DNA of 64,000 bases from CAZUZS01 sp964624795 (lineage in GTDB: Bacteria; Calditrichota; Calditrichia; RBG-13-44-9): NCBI GenBank assembly GCA_964624795.1, contig CAZUZS010000006.1, positions 36,545-100,544 of the forward strand. The letters run 5' to 3'. Within the stretch, counting starts at the first letter, position 1. Each line of letters opens with the position of its first letter. The notes under the pieces were generated by a model. It was not told where the DNA came from and searched no databases. It worked only from the letters and a program-made list of their open reading frames with translations. The translations under genes and the position numbers were made by a program. Below, in pieces: positions 34,138-43,123 of this stretch.

Positions 34138-35124
34138 TCATATATTTAAACCGGATTGATTTTCAGTAAAATGACCTGCGCTCGCATCATATTGATCTTT
34201 GGACAAAAAGTTAATTATCAAGTCCGCGCACATCCTCGGTTCGTCCCACCACGGTTGGTGTCCGCCGTTTTTGATGATTTCAAGCGATGCATTTTTCATC
34301 CGGCTCACAGCTTTTTCGCCGACCGAAGGCGGCGCGAAGGCATCCTTGTCCCCCCAAATGAAAAGTGTCGGATTCTGAATTTTTTCGACTTCATTTGTGA
34401 TGTCCAGACTTTTCCTGAATCCACTTCCGGTCAACCTCAATACCTGCTCCAATAATGTTCTCCAGGATTCCTCTGCGCCGGGCAAAAGACTGCCAAGATA
34501 ACAGCTTTCAATCAATTCTTGAGGTAGTTTTTCCGCATTTGGGGTAATGAATTGCTTGATCGCTTTCCTGGTATTCTCCCGGTTTGGTTTAGGCGCAATT
34601 AAGTTAAGAACTGAATTTAGTCGCCGGGCGCCTAACAGCCTCATTGGAAAAGGTGTTTTGTTCCCCATTCCCGCCGGTGCGCCAGCCAGGACTATTCTAT
34701 TGATTCGTTCGGGAAATTCAAGTGCAAAGCGAACTGTAAAATAACCCCCCATTGAATTGGAAAGAAAGGAGATCTTCTCAAGCCCCATTGCATCCAGAAA
34801 TGACTTAATAAAATCAACCGGGTGCCATATCATATCCACATCTTGGTAACAGAATGGTCCGGTTAGACCGCAACCGGGCCGATCTACCAGAAAGAGATGA
34901 AATCTGTTCTGGAGCGATTTTACAAGATTATACCAGTGTGAGTTGTTACCACCACCTCCGTGAATCAATATTAGCGGTTCACCTTTCCCCGCTTCAATGT
35001 AGTGGATTCTCCTCACCGGACCGTCGGCTACCACATAGTTCGAAAATGGGGAAAGCCCTTCCAACGCAAAAAGCCTGGCAAGCGAAGTTTTATACTCTTT
35101 GATTATGTTAGATGATGTTTCCAT
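34138..35124 (-). CDS. Alpha/beta hydrolase
   Basis: This soluble 328-residue hydrolase has the oxyanion region LILIHGGGGNNSHW. It has the nucleophile elbow SNSMGG (Ser near residue 144), the acid in LFIWGDKDAFAPP, and the histidine in NGGHQPWWDEP. It is similar to the MhpC/haloalkane-dehalogenase-like group. No signal peptide is seen. It is a different subfamily from the hydrolase at 32604, so they are not recent duplicates. The substrate cannot be assigned. Confidence 0.82.
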   Translation of the reverse strand: METSSNIIKEYKTSLARLFALEGLSPFSNYVVADGPVRRIHYIEAGKGEPLILIHGGGGNNSHWYNLVKSLQNRFHLFLVDRPGCGLTGPFCYQDVDMIWHPVDFIKSFLDAMGLEKISFLSNSMGGYFTVRFALEFPERINRIVLAGAPAGMGNKTPFPMRLLGARRLNSVLNLIAPKPNRENTRKAIKQFITPNAEKLPQELIESCYLGSLLPGAEESWRTLLEQVLRLTGSGFRKSLDITNEVEKIQNPTLFIWGDKDAFAPPSVGEKAVSRMKNASLEIIKNGGHQPWWDEPRMCADLIINFLSKDQYDASAGHFTENQSGLNI

Positions 35125-35540
35125 TGGCTCTTCCCGATCTGCTCTTTCAGTTCCTCGTGTTCGAATCCGTCAATCTTTCAGCGTTTCAAATTCATCCGAT
35201 TTATGAAAACGATAATTTGAAAAGGCAAATATTCTCAACATCAAATCAGTGCCACTTTTTTTTGATCTATATCGATTATTGCTATTTACAGAAAGGTAAA
35301 ACTCTTAGAAAACGAAAAGGTCCGATTAATTGAACCACCGCCGAAATCGTTTCTATTTTCACTAAGAATCTAAATTCTGTGAAATTAAAAATCAACCCCA
35401 AAAATCAATTTTCTTAGTCCGGGAATAAATGACTGGCTTGCAATATAAATGTGTCATATTTTTAGCGAACCGGCTGGCAAATGTCGTTAACGGCGGGATT
35501 TGCTGCAATATTGAAAGCTTAACACTTATTTGAGCAGGAT
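35125..35540. other. AT-rich divergent intergenic region
   Basis: 416 bases separate the minus-strand hydrolase from the plus-strand M48 peptidase. No gene, repeat or clear promoter pair was recognised. Confidence 0.5.
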
Positions 35541-36281
35541 ATGAGCGAGTTTCTTGACAAATTAGCCCGGAAGACAGCCCGAACATTTAACACTACTCGC
35601 TGGGTTTTCAAATCACTGGCAGGGACAGAAGAGGAATCCATTGAGGCGGAATATGTTTTGGGCGGAGTGCTTGCCAGCGAAATCGTGCATCAAATACCGG
35701 TGATCGAGGGAGGACAGCCTGTTGATCTGATAAATGAAATCGGCGGCAATTTATACAATCGTCTGACCGACAAAAGGAGAAAGTTTAATTTCTCCGTCCT
35801 AAAATCGGCGGAAGTCAATGCGTTCACACTCCCCGGCGGTTTCGTTTTTGTTACGCATAGATTGATTGAATTCTGCCAATCCGATGCCGATGAAATCGCT
35901 TTTGTGCTGGGACATGAGATGGGGCATGTGGTTCGCGGCCACGCGCTGGACCGAATGATTGCCAATTCTGCATTAAAATTTATCGCCAATCTCTGGCCGG
36001 TTCGCAGCCCGGCAGGACAACTTTCCAAACAAGTTTTGGCTAAAATGCTATCCGGCAGTTATTCGCAAGACCAGGAATTGGAAGCGGATACATTTGGTGT
36101 CGGAATCATGGATGCCGCTCATTACAACCCACAGTCCGCAGCGAGATTCATGCAAAGAATAAAAACGATTCCAAAAGAAAATACCGGTTCAATTTTTGGA
36201 AAATATTTTGCTTCTCACCCGGAAGGTGAAATCCGCATCCGCAATTTGAATAAGCAAATTGCCAGGCTGAACAACATATAA
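35541..36281 (+). CDS. M48-family zinc metallopeptidase (Oma1/BepA-like)
   Basis: The 246-residue protein has the zinc site VLGHEMGHVVRGHALDR (H125, E126, H129) and the third ligand in QELEADTFGVGIM. A substrate-binding segment EVNAFTLPGGFVFVTHRLI precedes it, as in Oma1 and BepA quality-control peptidases. It lacks a signal peptide or membrane helix, so it is shorter than BepA and looks cytoplasmic. It probably degrades misfolded protein, but location and substrate are unproven. It converges with the T9SS protein gene and shares its terminator. Confidence 0.88.
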   Translation: MSEFLDKLARKTARTFNTTRWVFKSLAGTEEESIEAEYVLGGVLASEIVHQIPVIEGGQPVDLINEIGGNLYNRLTDKRRKFNFSVLKSAEVNAFTLPGGFVFVTHRLIEFCQSDADEIAFVLGHEMGHVVRGHALDRMIANSALKFIANLWPVRSPAGQLSKQVLAKMLSGSYSQDQELEADTFGVGIMDAAHYNPQSAARFMQRIKTIPKENTGSIFGKYFASHPEGEIRIRNLNKQIARLNNI

Positions 36282-36346
36282 GTCTGTGCGGCTTCTATTT
36301 TATCTTCTACAGCAACCATCTCAAATTTCATCAAGTTTTGGTCAAA

Positions 36347-36380
36347 AAAAACCTCCTGGTTTGAGCACCGGGAGGTTTTT
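36347..36380. terminator. Bidirectional rho-independent terminator
   Basis: Arms 36347-36360 and 36367-36380 form a 14-bp stem with one G-U pair around a 6-base loop. An A run (36344-36351) on one side and a T run on the other serve both convergent genes. It lies 65 bases after the M48 stop and 24 bases after the T9SS gene stop. Confidence 0.85.
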
Positions 36381-36403
36381 CAGGAAATCTGGGTTTTACT
36401 TGC

Positions 36404-39400
36404 CTACTTTAACATCATCATTTTCTTGATGCCGGTGAATGCGGCACCGTTTCGGGGTTTTGCATGTAATTTATAGAAGTAGATTCCACTGGCCACCATT
36501 TCGCCGTTTGCATTACGACCATCCCAAACCACATGATGCGTTCCGGCATCCAGCGAACCCAATACCATTGTCCGTATCTCCTGACCCAATGTGTTTACAA
36601 CCCTGATTGTCACTTCAGCCCTGATCGGGAGATTATAATTAATTGTAGTGGTCGGATTGAACGGGTTCGGATAGTTTTGAGATAGCGAAAACTGTGATGG
36701 AACAACACCACTTTCAGGCTGCGTCCCGGTAGTTATATCGAGAAGTGAAATGTATCTGGAGATTGTCCCCAGATCGCCGACGGCGTATCCTACCAACCAT
36801 CGATTATCATTTAATGGTACGATCTTCATATCGATATCGTAAAAATCCTCGGTTTGGGCGTACTCCGGCTGGAAGGTTTCGCCCTGGTCGGAGGTTCGAT
36901 ATACATTTGGTCCCGCAACCATGTACCAGCGGGGATGGGCCAAATCGGTGACTGCTGCGGAGCCGAAAACGGTTCCCGGCAATTGCGTGGGGGTGGCTGC
37001 CCAGGTTGCCCCGCCATCCATGGAGCGGTCGGTTGCCTCGCCACCCGCAATTCCCAGCGAATCCGAAGCAAAAGAAACCGCAAGGCTATTGGTGAACGAG
37101 GTCGAGGCCGGGGCCCAGCTATTTCCACCATTGGTGGTTCGGTAAACCTGGCTGTTGCTGGTGCCAAACCAGCCGAATTGATCGCCGATCCATGCGAAAG
37201 AGTTGTTCCAACCGGTTTCCGTTCCGGCCTGCGGAAGCGAGCCTGCCGAACTCCACGAAAAACCGCCATCAGTGGTTTTAAGAAGGGTCCACTGACCGCC
37301 TACCGGATCACCGACAGCGTATCCGTTGTAAATATCGAACATATGAACACCGTTGATAAAGGCACTGGCGTCGTTGTTTTCATACACCGTTTGCCAGGTA
37401 GAACCCCCGTTGAATGTCCGCACAATTTTCGCGCTTCCCGGCGAATTCACAGCCAGGAACACCCGCGTCTGGTTGAATGCGAAAACATTATAAACATCCT
37501 CCCCTGACGGAAGCGGGACTTGCGTCCAGGTTCTGCCACCATCGAACGAATGGATCACCATCCCGCCAGCTCCGCCAGCCCATACAATGGAGGTGTCTAT
37601 GACCGAGACACTGTACAGGGCGGAATCCGTCGCGGCATCCTGGCCCGACCACACCGGAATCGGCGCAGTCTCGATGGAAAAGGGCGAGTCGCTGATATCA
37701 AACAAGGTAGAATCGGTGGTTGCCGAAACCCGCACCAGGCAATTTGTCGAAATTGAATCGGGAACGGTCCAATCGTAGCTGGTTACAACTGCGTCCAATT
37801 CGTCCGCCGGGGCCTGCTTTATTTTCGCTTTCGGATGATCTGACAGTCCGGACGTCTGGTCTTTATTTAAACCCGATACTATCGGAGTCCAGGTCGTCCC
37901 GCCGTCCGCGGAAAAATCGATATCCACAGTATCGATAATTCCAAGCTCCCAGCGAATTTCATAGGTTGTCCCGGCGTATAGCACTTCCCCGCCGTTTGGC
38001 CGCTCCACGGTAACATACGGTTCCGTGACCATAAGGGAAACTGTCCGGCGATGCACCGGTGTGCCGTTGGGTCCTTCGGCCTGAATCACAATATTATACT
38101 CGCCTGCGGTTGCGCTGTCCGCTCTTATTATTAGCGGTAGTGAATCAGGATAGGTCGAAATAGAGTCTCCCTGGGGAAATGTGAAAACAAAGTCGCCGAA
38201 TGGATCGGAGGTTGCGGAAAGCTTTACCGAATGTTCATACAGTTTGATGGCCGGTATTTTCACCATGACCTCAATACTATCGGTTACGCCTATTGTGTCT
38301 CCGGTTGCCGATATCTGCATGGCAAAATCTGGAAAATAAGCGGTATAGCTGCCAAATGATCCGTTACGAAAATCGGTCCAGACCGCCATCGCACCGTAGG
38401 CATTTGATGTAATGGCGTCATAGTCGCCCTGGTATCGGGGTGTACCGCCGCCACCGCAGGTTGCACAGTCAATTATCATTCTGGCCGTAGTCAGCCGAGC
38501 ATTCGGCGCCCATGTAACGCCGCCGTCATCGGAGTAGGATGCATATACATCGCAACTATCGCTGGTGATTACATTGCGGGTATCATACCATTTTGCATAG
38601 AGCCGGCCGGTTTCTTTGTCGCACCAAATGGCAGGGCTCCACTGGTGATTGTTGGTGGTATTCGGGTCGTCGTTCACCAAAATAGCGCCGGACCAGGTTG
38701 CACCCTGGTCGTCCGAGTATTGACAGAAAATATCTGGTTTGTTGCCGTTTCCTACAGGGGTGTTAGAGGCATAAACGCAGTACAATCGCCCCCGGTAAGC
38801 ACCTTTGCTGTTGTCAGCGATGATGAACGGATACGGCCGCGTTCGCATATTTTCAACCGAATGCCGCCCGCTTACATTGGTTCCTACATAGTTGGCGAAC
38901 TGCTGGGAAGACATCAGTGAAAATGTTGTTCCACCATCGGTCGACCGATAAAATGTGTAGGTTGGGAGGAAGGTATTTCCGCCATTGGTTACCACATATA
39001 CGCACCCGCCCGGTATATCGTTAAGTCCCATCACATCGGGACCGACTGCAACCGACATCCCCGGCAGGGATTGGGTGTTGAAGACCTGCGTCGATTGCCA
39101 GGTAGCTCCTAAATCGGCGCTCCTGGCAAAATTCCCGCCTCCGGAACCGGTCATGGTTGCATAAACATAATTGGCGTACGGGCCGGATGTCTGGTCGGCA
39201 GCCAGCCAGCATTTATCCACACCGCTTACCGCCACAACAGGGGATGTCCATGTAGCGCCATTATCAGATGAGCGGATCACCAGGGCACCCTGGATGCTGG
39301 AAGAACCGTACATATTTAAATAGTATAGATTCCCGAGACTATCATACGCGGTCACCGGATCACCGCGCATTGAATACCCCGGATATGGAGGTGCCTGGTT

Positions 39401-39727
39401 CTCCCAATCGTGGCCGTCGTAAGTATAATGGGCAATGTTAGTATTCCAGGCGTTAAAGAATTCCAATGGATTCATCGGATTGGAAGACATATGAGGCTCG
39501 GCAAAATCGGTTCCCAGGTTGAAATTATCGAACCCTTCATTGTCTGTGATAATCCTGGTTGCTGCCGGTGCTTTCATTTGCCTGAATGCCTGCGGTAACA
39601 ACATTCCCACTGCATTATCGAATTGTGGCTGCTCCTGCGCATAAGTGAGACTATCCGGCAAATTACCGAGGGAAAGCACCACAAATATAACAAAACATAA
39701 CAGAATAGTATCCTTAAATACCCGCAT
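36404..39727 (-). CDS. Secreted BNR/Asp-box repeat protein with T9SS type A sorting domain
   Basis: The 1107-residue protein begins with a signal peptide (end near LTYAQ). It has at least 12 Asp-boxes of the form SxDxGxTW, for example SSDNGATW, SDDQGATW, SADGGTTW and TTDGGFSW. Those before about residue 480 form a sialidase-like propeller. An Ig-like central part (PNGGEVLYAGTTYEIRW) follows. A second, YCF48-like propeller covers about 690-1000. The last 95 residues are a Por secretion domain: LSQNYPNPFNPTT, then GLEIRTM-like and ASGIYFYKL. It is therefore exported by the type IX system and probably cell-surface anchored or released. Catalytic residues of sialidases are not evident, so an enzymatic role is unproven. 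Confidence 0.9.
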   Translation of the reverse strand: MRVFKDTILLCFVIFVVLSLGNLPDSLTYAQEQPQFDNAVGMLLPQAFRQMKAPAATRIITDNEGFDNFNLGTDFAEPHMSSNPMNPLEFFNAWNTNIAHYTYDGHDWENQAPPYPGYSMRGDPVTAYDSLGNLYYLNMYGSSSIQGALVIRSSDNGATWTSPVVAVSGVDKCWLAADQTSGPYANYVYATMTGSGGGNFARSADLGATWQSTQVFNTQSLPGMSVAVGPDVMGLNDIPGGCVYVVTNGGNTFLPTYTFYRSTDGGTTFSLMSSQQFANYVGTNVSGRHSVENMRTRPYPFIIADNSKGAYRGRLYCVYASNTPVGNGNKPDIFCQYSDDQGATWSGAILVNDDPNTTNNHQWSPAIWCDKETGRLYAKWYDTRNVITSDSCDVYASYSDDGGVTWAPNARLTTARMIIDCATCGGGGTPRYQGDYDAITSNAYGAMAVWTDFRNGSFGSYTAYFPDFAMQISATGDTIGVTDSIEVMVKIPAIKLYEHSVKLSATSDPFGDFVFTFPQGDSISTYPDSLPLIIRADSATAGEYNIVIQAEGPNGTPVHRRTVSLMVTEPYVTVERPNGGEVLYAGTTYEIRWELGIIDTVDIDFSADGGTTWTPIVSGLNKDQTSGLSDHPKAKIKQAPADELDAVVTSYDWTVPDSISTNCLVRVSATTDSTLFDISDSPFSIETAPIPVWSGQDAATDSALYSVSVIDTSIVWAGGAGGMVIHSFDGGRTWTQVPLPSGEDVYNVFAFNQTRVFLAVNSPGSAKIVRTFNGGSTWQTVYENNDASAFINGVHMFDIYNGYAVGDPVGGQWTLLKTTDGGFSWSSAGSLPQAGTETGWNNSFAWIGDQFGWFGTSNSQVYRTTNGGNSWAPASTSFTNSLAVSFASDSLGIAGGEATDRSMDGGATWAATPTQLPGTVFGSAAVTDLAHPRWYMVAGPNVYRTSDQGETFQPEYAQTEDFYDIDMKIVPLNDNRWLVGYAVGDLGTISRYISLLDITTGTQPESGVVPSQFSLSQNYPNPFNPTTTINYNLPIRAEVTIRVVNTLGQEIRTMVLGSLDAGTHHVVWDGRNANGEMVASGIYFYKLHAKPRNGAAFTGIKKMMMLK

Positions 39728-40408
39728 AAATATTTCTCCTGCTTTTATTGAGTGATGGATGAATTATTTAAATCTTGAGACATGAAAAAAACTGAAACAG
39801 TGCTAATTCCGGTATTGCTGCCCAAAGAAACTATTTCCCTTTGTGGCTGCGACATCTAAACATGAAGTTCCAATTTAACATCAATAATTTCCAATGCAAT
39901 AAAAATCTTGCCTCGCGACAAAAATAAATGGAAAATTTTGAAGCTTTGTGAATTGTAAATCAAGATTGTTGAACGCTTTTAACGGAATTCGTGGAGGAGT
40001 CCGGATCGCATTTACTGTTTCTGCCCCGTTCCCTTGGTAATTCTATATGAAAAATCCGGAATCTGAATCCGCCAATTCGGGATTGACATTTTTATGGGTA
40101 TTTGCGCACCCCGCTGCAAAAAATTATTTCATCGCTAACATGGGAATCTCTCAAAACGCCGCGACAATTCATTCTTAGAGCTAATTTATTGTTAATTTTT
40201 GGAAGGCGTGCGACCGAATATGGGCGAACATCCGAATCACCAGAGAATTCCACTGTGCTGCCAATATTCAAGAAGTCTGTGAGCCACGTCCTGGAAATTG
40301 GGAAATTTGTTTGGTATTTTCGTTTGAAATTGTTTTATTATTCCGACGATGAGTCGGTAAATCATCTTTTCACTAACTGAATATTAACCTTAATTGATGG
40401 AGGCAGTG
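39728..40408. other. Divergent intergenic region upstream of the tail-tube genes
   Basis: 681 bases between the T9SS protein (minus) and the tail-tube genes (plus). A 92-codon frame at 40102-40380 has no ribosome binding site and no recognisable product. The last 10 bases contain the GGAGG ribosome binding site (40399-40403) of the first tube gene. The long leader could carry regulation, but nothing definite was recognised. Confidence 0.5.
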
Positions 40409-40978
40409 ATGAAAAAAATGTTGGTTATTTTACCTGCGATCGTGATTGTCCTGTTGTTCACCAGCTATGGTACAGCACAGGTGCAGGGTCAGGCGCATTG
40501 GCAAAATCCGGAACGAAGCAGTCAGGATGAAGAAATCGTGTTTCGCGTAAAATGGGATGGTAAAATTATTCCGGGAATTACAAAAGTAAGCGGACTGAAA
40601 CGCAAAACCGAAGTCATTACATTTCGCAAAGGCGGGGATCCCAGCGAGTTTCGGAAATCACCCGGCATCACATCTTACCAGCCGATCGTCCTGGAACGCC
40701 CTCGTTCTTCCAATAAGGAATTTGAGCAGTGGGCCAATAAGGTCTGGCACATCGGTTCGGGATTTGGTTCGGAGGTATCGCTGAAAGATTTCCGGAAAGA
40801 TTTAGTTATCGAGCTGGTTACTAGGAGTGGAAGAGTGGTGCTGGCGTTCAAAGTTTACCGCTGCTGGCCCTCCGAGTATGTGGCGTTAAGCGATCTTGAT
40901 ACGAAGGATGAATCGCTGGCCACCGAAAAATTGGTCTTGGAGCACGAAGGCTGGGAACGGGATTATGAAATCAGGTGA
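40409..40978 (+). CDS. Tail-tube (gp19 family) protein with signal peptide, copy 1
   Basis: The protein has 190 residues. Its first 25 are a signal peptide (MKKMLVILPAIV..., cleavage likely after YGTA). The rest matches the T4 gp19/eCIS tail-tube family: FRVKWDGKIIPGITKVSGL, then FRKGG, SYQPIVLERPRS, FEQWANKVW and the C-terminal LVLEHEGWERDY. These correspond to the FSGL-like strand, EGG loop, LKRG strand, WINK helix and LxxEG segments of that family. Family members normally assemble in the cytoplasm as hexameric tubes and have no signal peptide. The start at 40409 follows GGAGG by 5 bases; upstream in-frame starts are less well placed. The paralogue is 64 bases downstream. Confidence 0.85.
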   Translation: MKKMLVILPAIVIVLLFTSYGTAQVQGQAHWQNPERSSQDEEIVFRVKWDGKIIPGITKVSGLKRKTEVITFRKGGDPSEFRKSPGITSYQPIVLERPRSSNKEFEQWANKVWHIGSGFGSEVSLKDFRKDLVIELVTRSGRVVLAFKVYRCWPSEYVALSDLDTKDESLATEKLVLEHEGWERDYEIR

Positions 40979-41042
40979 GGTTCAAATCAAATATTCAGTG
41001 AATTGAAAACCTGTTGAAATATGAAATTATTAGGAGGTAATG

Positions 41043-41642
41043 ATGTATCGTAAATCAGTTATGCTTGGATTGATAATTTTGGTTATATCCGTTTTTGCCT
41101 GGTTTTCTGTAAATAGTGCCAGCGAATTTGCTGTAAATACCAATCGCCAGGACCCGTACAAGCAGTTCAAATTCCGGGTGAAATGGGATGGCCGCTACGT
41201 TCCGGGCATTCTCCGGGTAAACGGTTTGCACCGCGATACGCAGGTGATAGAATTGCGGGACGGCGGTGCGTCCGGAACAACCCGAAGAGTTCCGGGCAAA
41301 ACCACCTACGAACCGATTGTGCTGGAACGTGGCCGCACCCATGATACTGCCTTTGAGCAGTGGGCCAACAAAGTCTGGAATTTGCAGGCAGCGCCCGGCA
41401 ATCCGCCGTCGCCTTCGGATTACCGCAAAGATATTATTATCGAACTATATAACGAGGCCGGGCAACTTACGATGGCGTTCAGGGTATATGGCTGCTGGCC
41501 GTCGAAATACAGTCCAATCCAGTCGCTGGACGCAGACAGCAACGATCTTGCGATTGAATCGATGGTGTTGGAGCATGATGGATTTGAGAGAGATTACGAT
41601 ATATATGAACCGACCGAGCAGTCGTTCACCATTCCGCAGTAG
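41043..41642 (+). CDS. Tail-tube (gp19 family) protein with signal peptide, copy 2
   Basis: The protein has 199 residues with an N-terminal hydrophobic segment (MLGLIILVISVFAWF) and a likely cleavage after NSA. The mature part has FRVKWDGRYVPGILRVNGL, ELRDGG, YEPIVLERGR, FEQWANKVWNL, RKDIIIEL, FRVYGCWPSKY and MVLEHDGFERDYD. By eye it is about half identical to copy 1 over the tube domain. The two differ in the leader and the tail (TEQSFTIPQ here). The AGGAGG at 41032-41037 is 5 bases before this ATG, identical spacing to copy 1. A strong terminator follows the stop, closing a two-gene operon. No sheath, baseplate or ATPase genes of an injection system lie nearby. Confidence 0.85.
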   Translation: MYRKSVMLGLIILVISVFAWFSVNSASEFAVNTNRQDPYKQFKFRVKWDGRYVPGILRVNGLHRDTQVIELRDGGASGTTRRVPGKTTYEPIVLERGRTHDTAFEQWANKVWNLQAAPGNPPSPSDYRKDIIIELYNEAGQLTMAFRVYGCWPSKYSPIQSLDADSNDLAIESMVLEHDGFERDYDIYEPTEQSFTIPQ

Positions 41643-41658
41643 ATACTGGAAATTTTTT

Positions 41659-41690
41659 CCACTCCCGGCCGGATGACCGGGAGTGGTTTG
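41659..41690 (+). terminator. Hairpin terminator after the tail-tube operon
   Basis: A perfect 10-bp stem (CCACTCCCGG / CCGGGAGTGG at 41659-41668 and 41677-41686) with an 8-base loop, followed by TTTG. It is 16 bases after the stop of copy 2. An A/T-rich flank on the other side may also serve the opposite strand. Confidence 0.7.
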
Positions 41691-41860
41691 TCACAGCGCT
41701 AGTGCAGGATTACCGGCAGACTGAATTTACCAAAATAATTGATGAACTTTTATTTTTATATTGGCAATAGTGCTATTCCTGTACTTGGAAACAAATCAGC
41801 GAAAAAATGTGCGAATTTTCGAATGCATGGTTGGTGACACCCCACCGCGCTTCGCGAAGG

Positions 41861-43123
41861 TTACAGATTCTGCTTCACAATTTTTTTCAGCCTGGTTTTT
41901 ATGGATGCCGGTTTAGTTTTTTGGAAAAGAACTTTTTTGCAATCGTTGAATCGGACAAAGTCAGCAAGTTTTGCACCCAAATCAGGAAGCAGCTCATCGA
42001 ATGTTTTTATTTCCTCTTCAAATACCAGATTATGAACTACTAAAGTTTGTGTCTTACGGTCTGCCTTCGGATCAAATCGCCCAACCAGACGATTTCCCGA
42101 GAGGACGGGCAGCACGAAATAACCGTATTTCCTTTTGTGGACCGGCAGGTAACACTCGAGTGAATAATCGAAATTGAAGAGCCTGCGAGTTCGCTCGCGG
42201 CCGATAATTAGATTGTCGAACGGCGAAAGCAGAAAAACCTGGTCCGACATTGGGTCCGTTTCGGCGTAGGTCTCAATAGCTTGCGTTTGCGCATAAAGAT
42301 TGCCGTTCTCTTTATCCTCGATCTTCACAGGAATAATTTCTCCGGTTTCAATCAGGTCGCTGAGTGAATTTAGAACAACTGTCTTTTCGGCAGCTACCAG
42401 GTCGGAATCGCGTCCTGCGTCTGGCTGCATAAAATTAACGATCTCTTTTTCTTCAGCAACCCCAAGAGCGGATAGCGCATGTCGCACGAAAAACTGTCCC
42501 AACTCTTCATCGGAGGGCATCGTGGTGTCAATATCCTCCGGCAGTACTCGCTCCGTCAAATCGTAAATCTTCTGAAAATTGCGCCTTTTGGTGATCATCA
42601 GATCACCCCTCCAGAAAAGCAGTTCCAGTGCAAACTTGGCCGGCTTCCAGTCCCACCATGTACCGGCTTTTCTGCCTGAAGTATTTTCGAAATCCTTCGA
42701 ACTCAGCGGACCCTCCCCCCGGATTCGCTGCAGTACCGGTTCCATGAGATGACCACATGTCTCCAATCGGTGCCTTGCCCACTTGCCGGTGGGGTTGTGA
42801 AAATTTCCCATACGGGGCAGGCAGTATCGATAATCGGCCATTGGCAGATAGGACATAGCGTGTCCCCAATATTCGAAAATCCGTCGGTCGACCGCTTGCA
42901 GCTCATGAAGCCAATCTTCGTTGTAGTCCGGGCAGCGTGTCCACAGTGTGTGATGATGAGAACGTTTGATGGTGGCAATTGTATCGATTTGAATGTAGCC
43001 CAGCTTATCAATTGTCTCTGCAATGGCTTCTTTTCCTTGTGGAAGTGTTCTTCGGGTTTGCAGAAGTTGCGCTTGAATTGCAAGTTGCCGGGCCTGGTGT
43101 ATGCTTATTTTCACCTTTTTCAT
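41861..43123 (-). CDS. Winged-helix DNA glycosylase, YcaQ/AlkZ-like
   Basis: About 420 residues, belonging to the HTH_42 (YcaQ) family. These enzymes unhook interstrand crosslinks or excise bulky alkylated bases. The conserved opening ISIHQARQLAIQAQLL is present. The catalytic QxD motif of the YcaQ branch is seen as YIQIDTI, followed by RSHHHTLWTR. A central winged-helix region (about 150-330) and the C-terminal SPFDNLIIGRERTRRLF strand follow. The ATG at 43123 is chosen over 43156 because it starts the conserved domain (MKKVKISIHQ). The enzyme acts on nucleoid DNA in the cytoplasm. Confidence 0.85.
   Translation of the reverse strand: MKKVKISIHQARQLAIQAQLLQTRRTLPQGKEAIAETIDKLGYIQIDTIATIKRSHHHTLWTRCPDYNEDWLHELQAVDRRIFEYWGHAMSYLPMADYRYCLPRMGNFHNPTGKWARHRLETCGHLMEPVLQRIRGEGPLSSKDFENTSGRKAGTWWDWKPAKFALELLFWRGDLMITKRRNFQKIYDLTERVLPEDIDTTMPSDEELGQFFVRHALSALGVAEEKEIVNFMQPDAGRDSDLVAAEKTVVLNSLSDLIETGEIIPVKIEDKENGNLYAQTQAIETYAETDPMSDQVFLLSPFDNLIIGRERTRRLFNFDYSLECYLPVHKRKYGYFVLPVLSGNRLVGRFDPKADRKTQTLVVHNLVFEEEIKTFDELLPDLGAKLADFVRFNDCKKVLFQKTKPASIKTRLKKIVKQNL

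Noticed and set aside
33925..34149. 74-codon plus-strand frame between the hydrolase genes
   Set aside because: No ribosome binding site and no protein-like pattern; overlaps the end of the minus-strand hydrolase gene.
40102..40380. 92-codon plus-strand frame upstream of the tail-tube genes
   Set aside because: No ribosome binding site, no hydrophobic or domain pattern, and composition like the surrounding non-coding DNA.
40409..41642. Prophage or full contractile injection system
   Set aside because: No sheath, baseplate, spike, terminase, capsid or AAA+ unfoldase gene was found in the window, and both tube proteins carry signal peptides.
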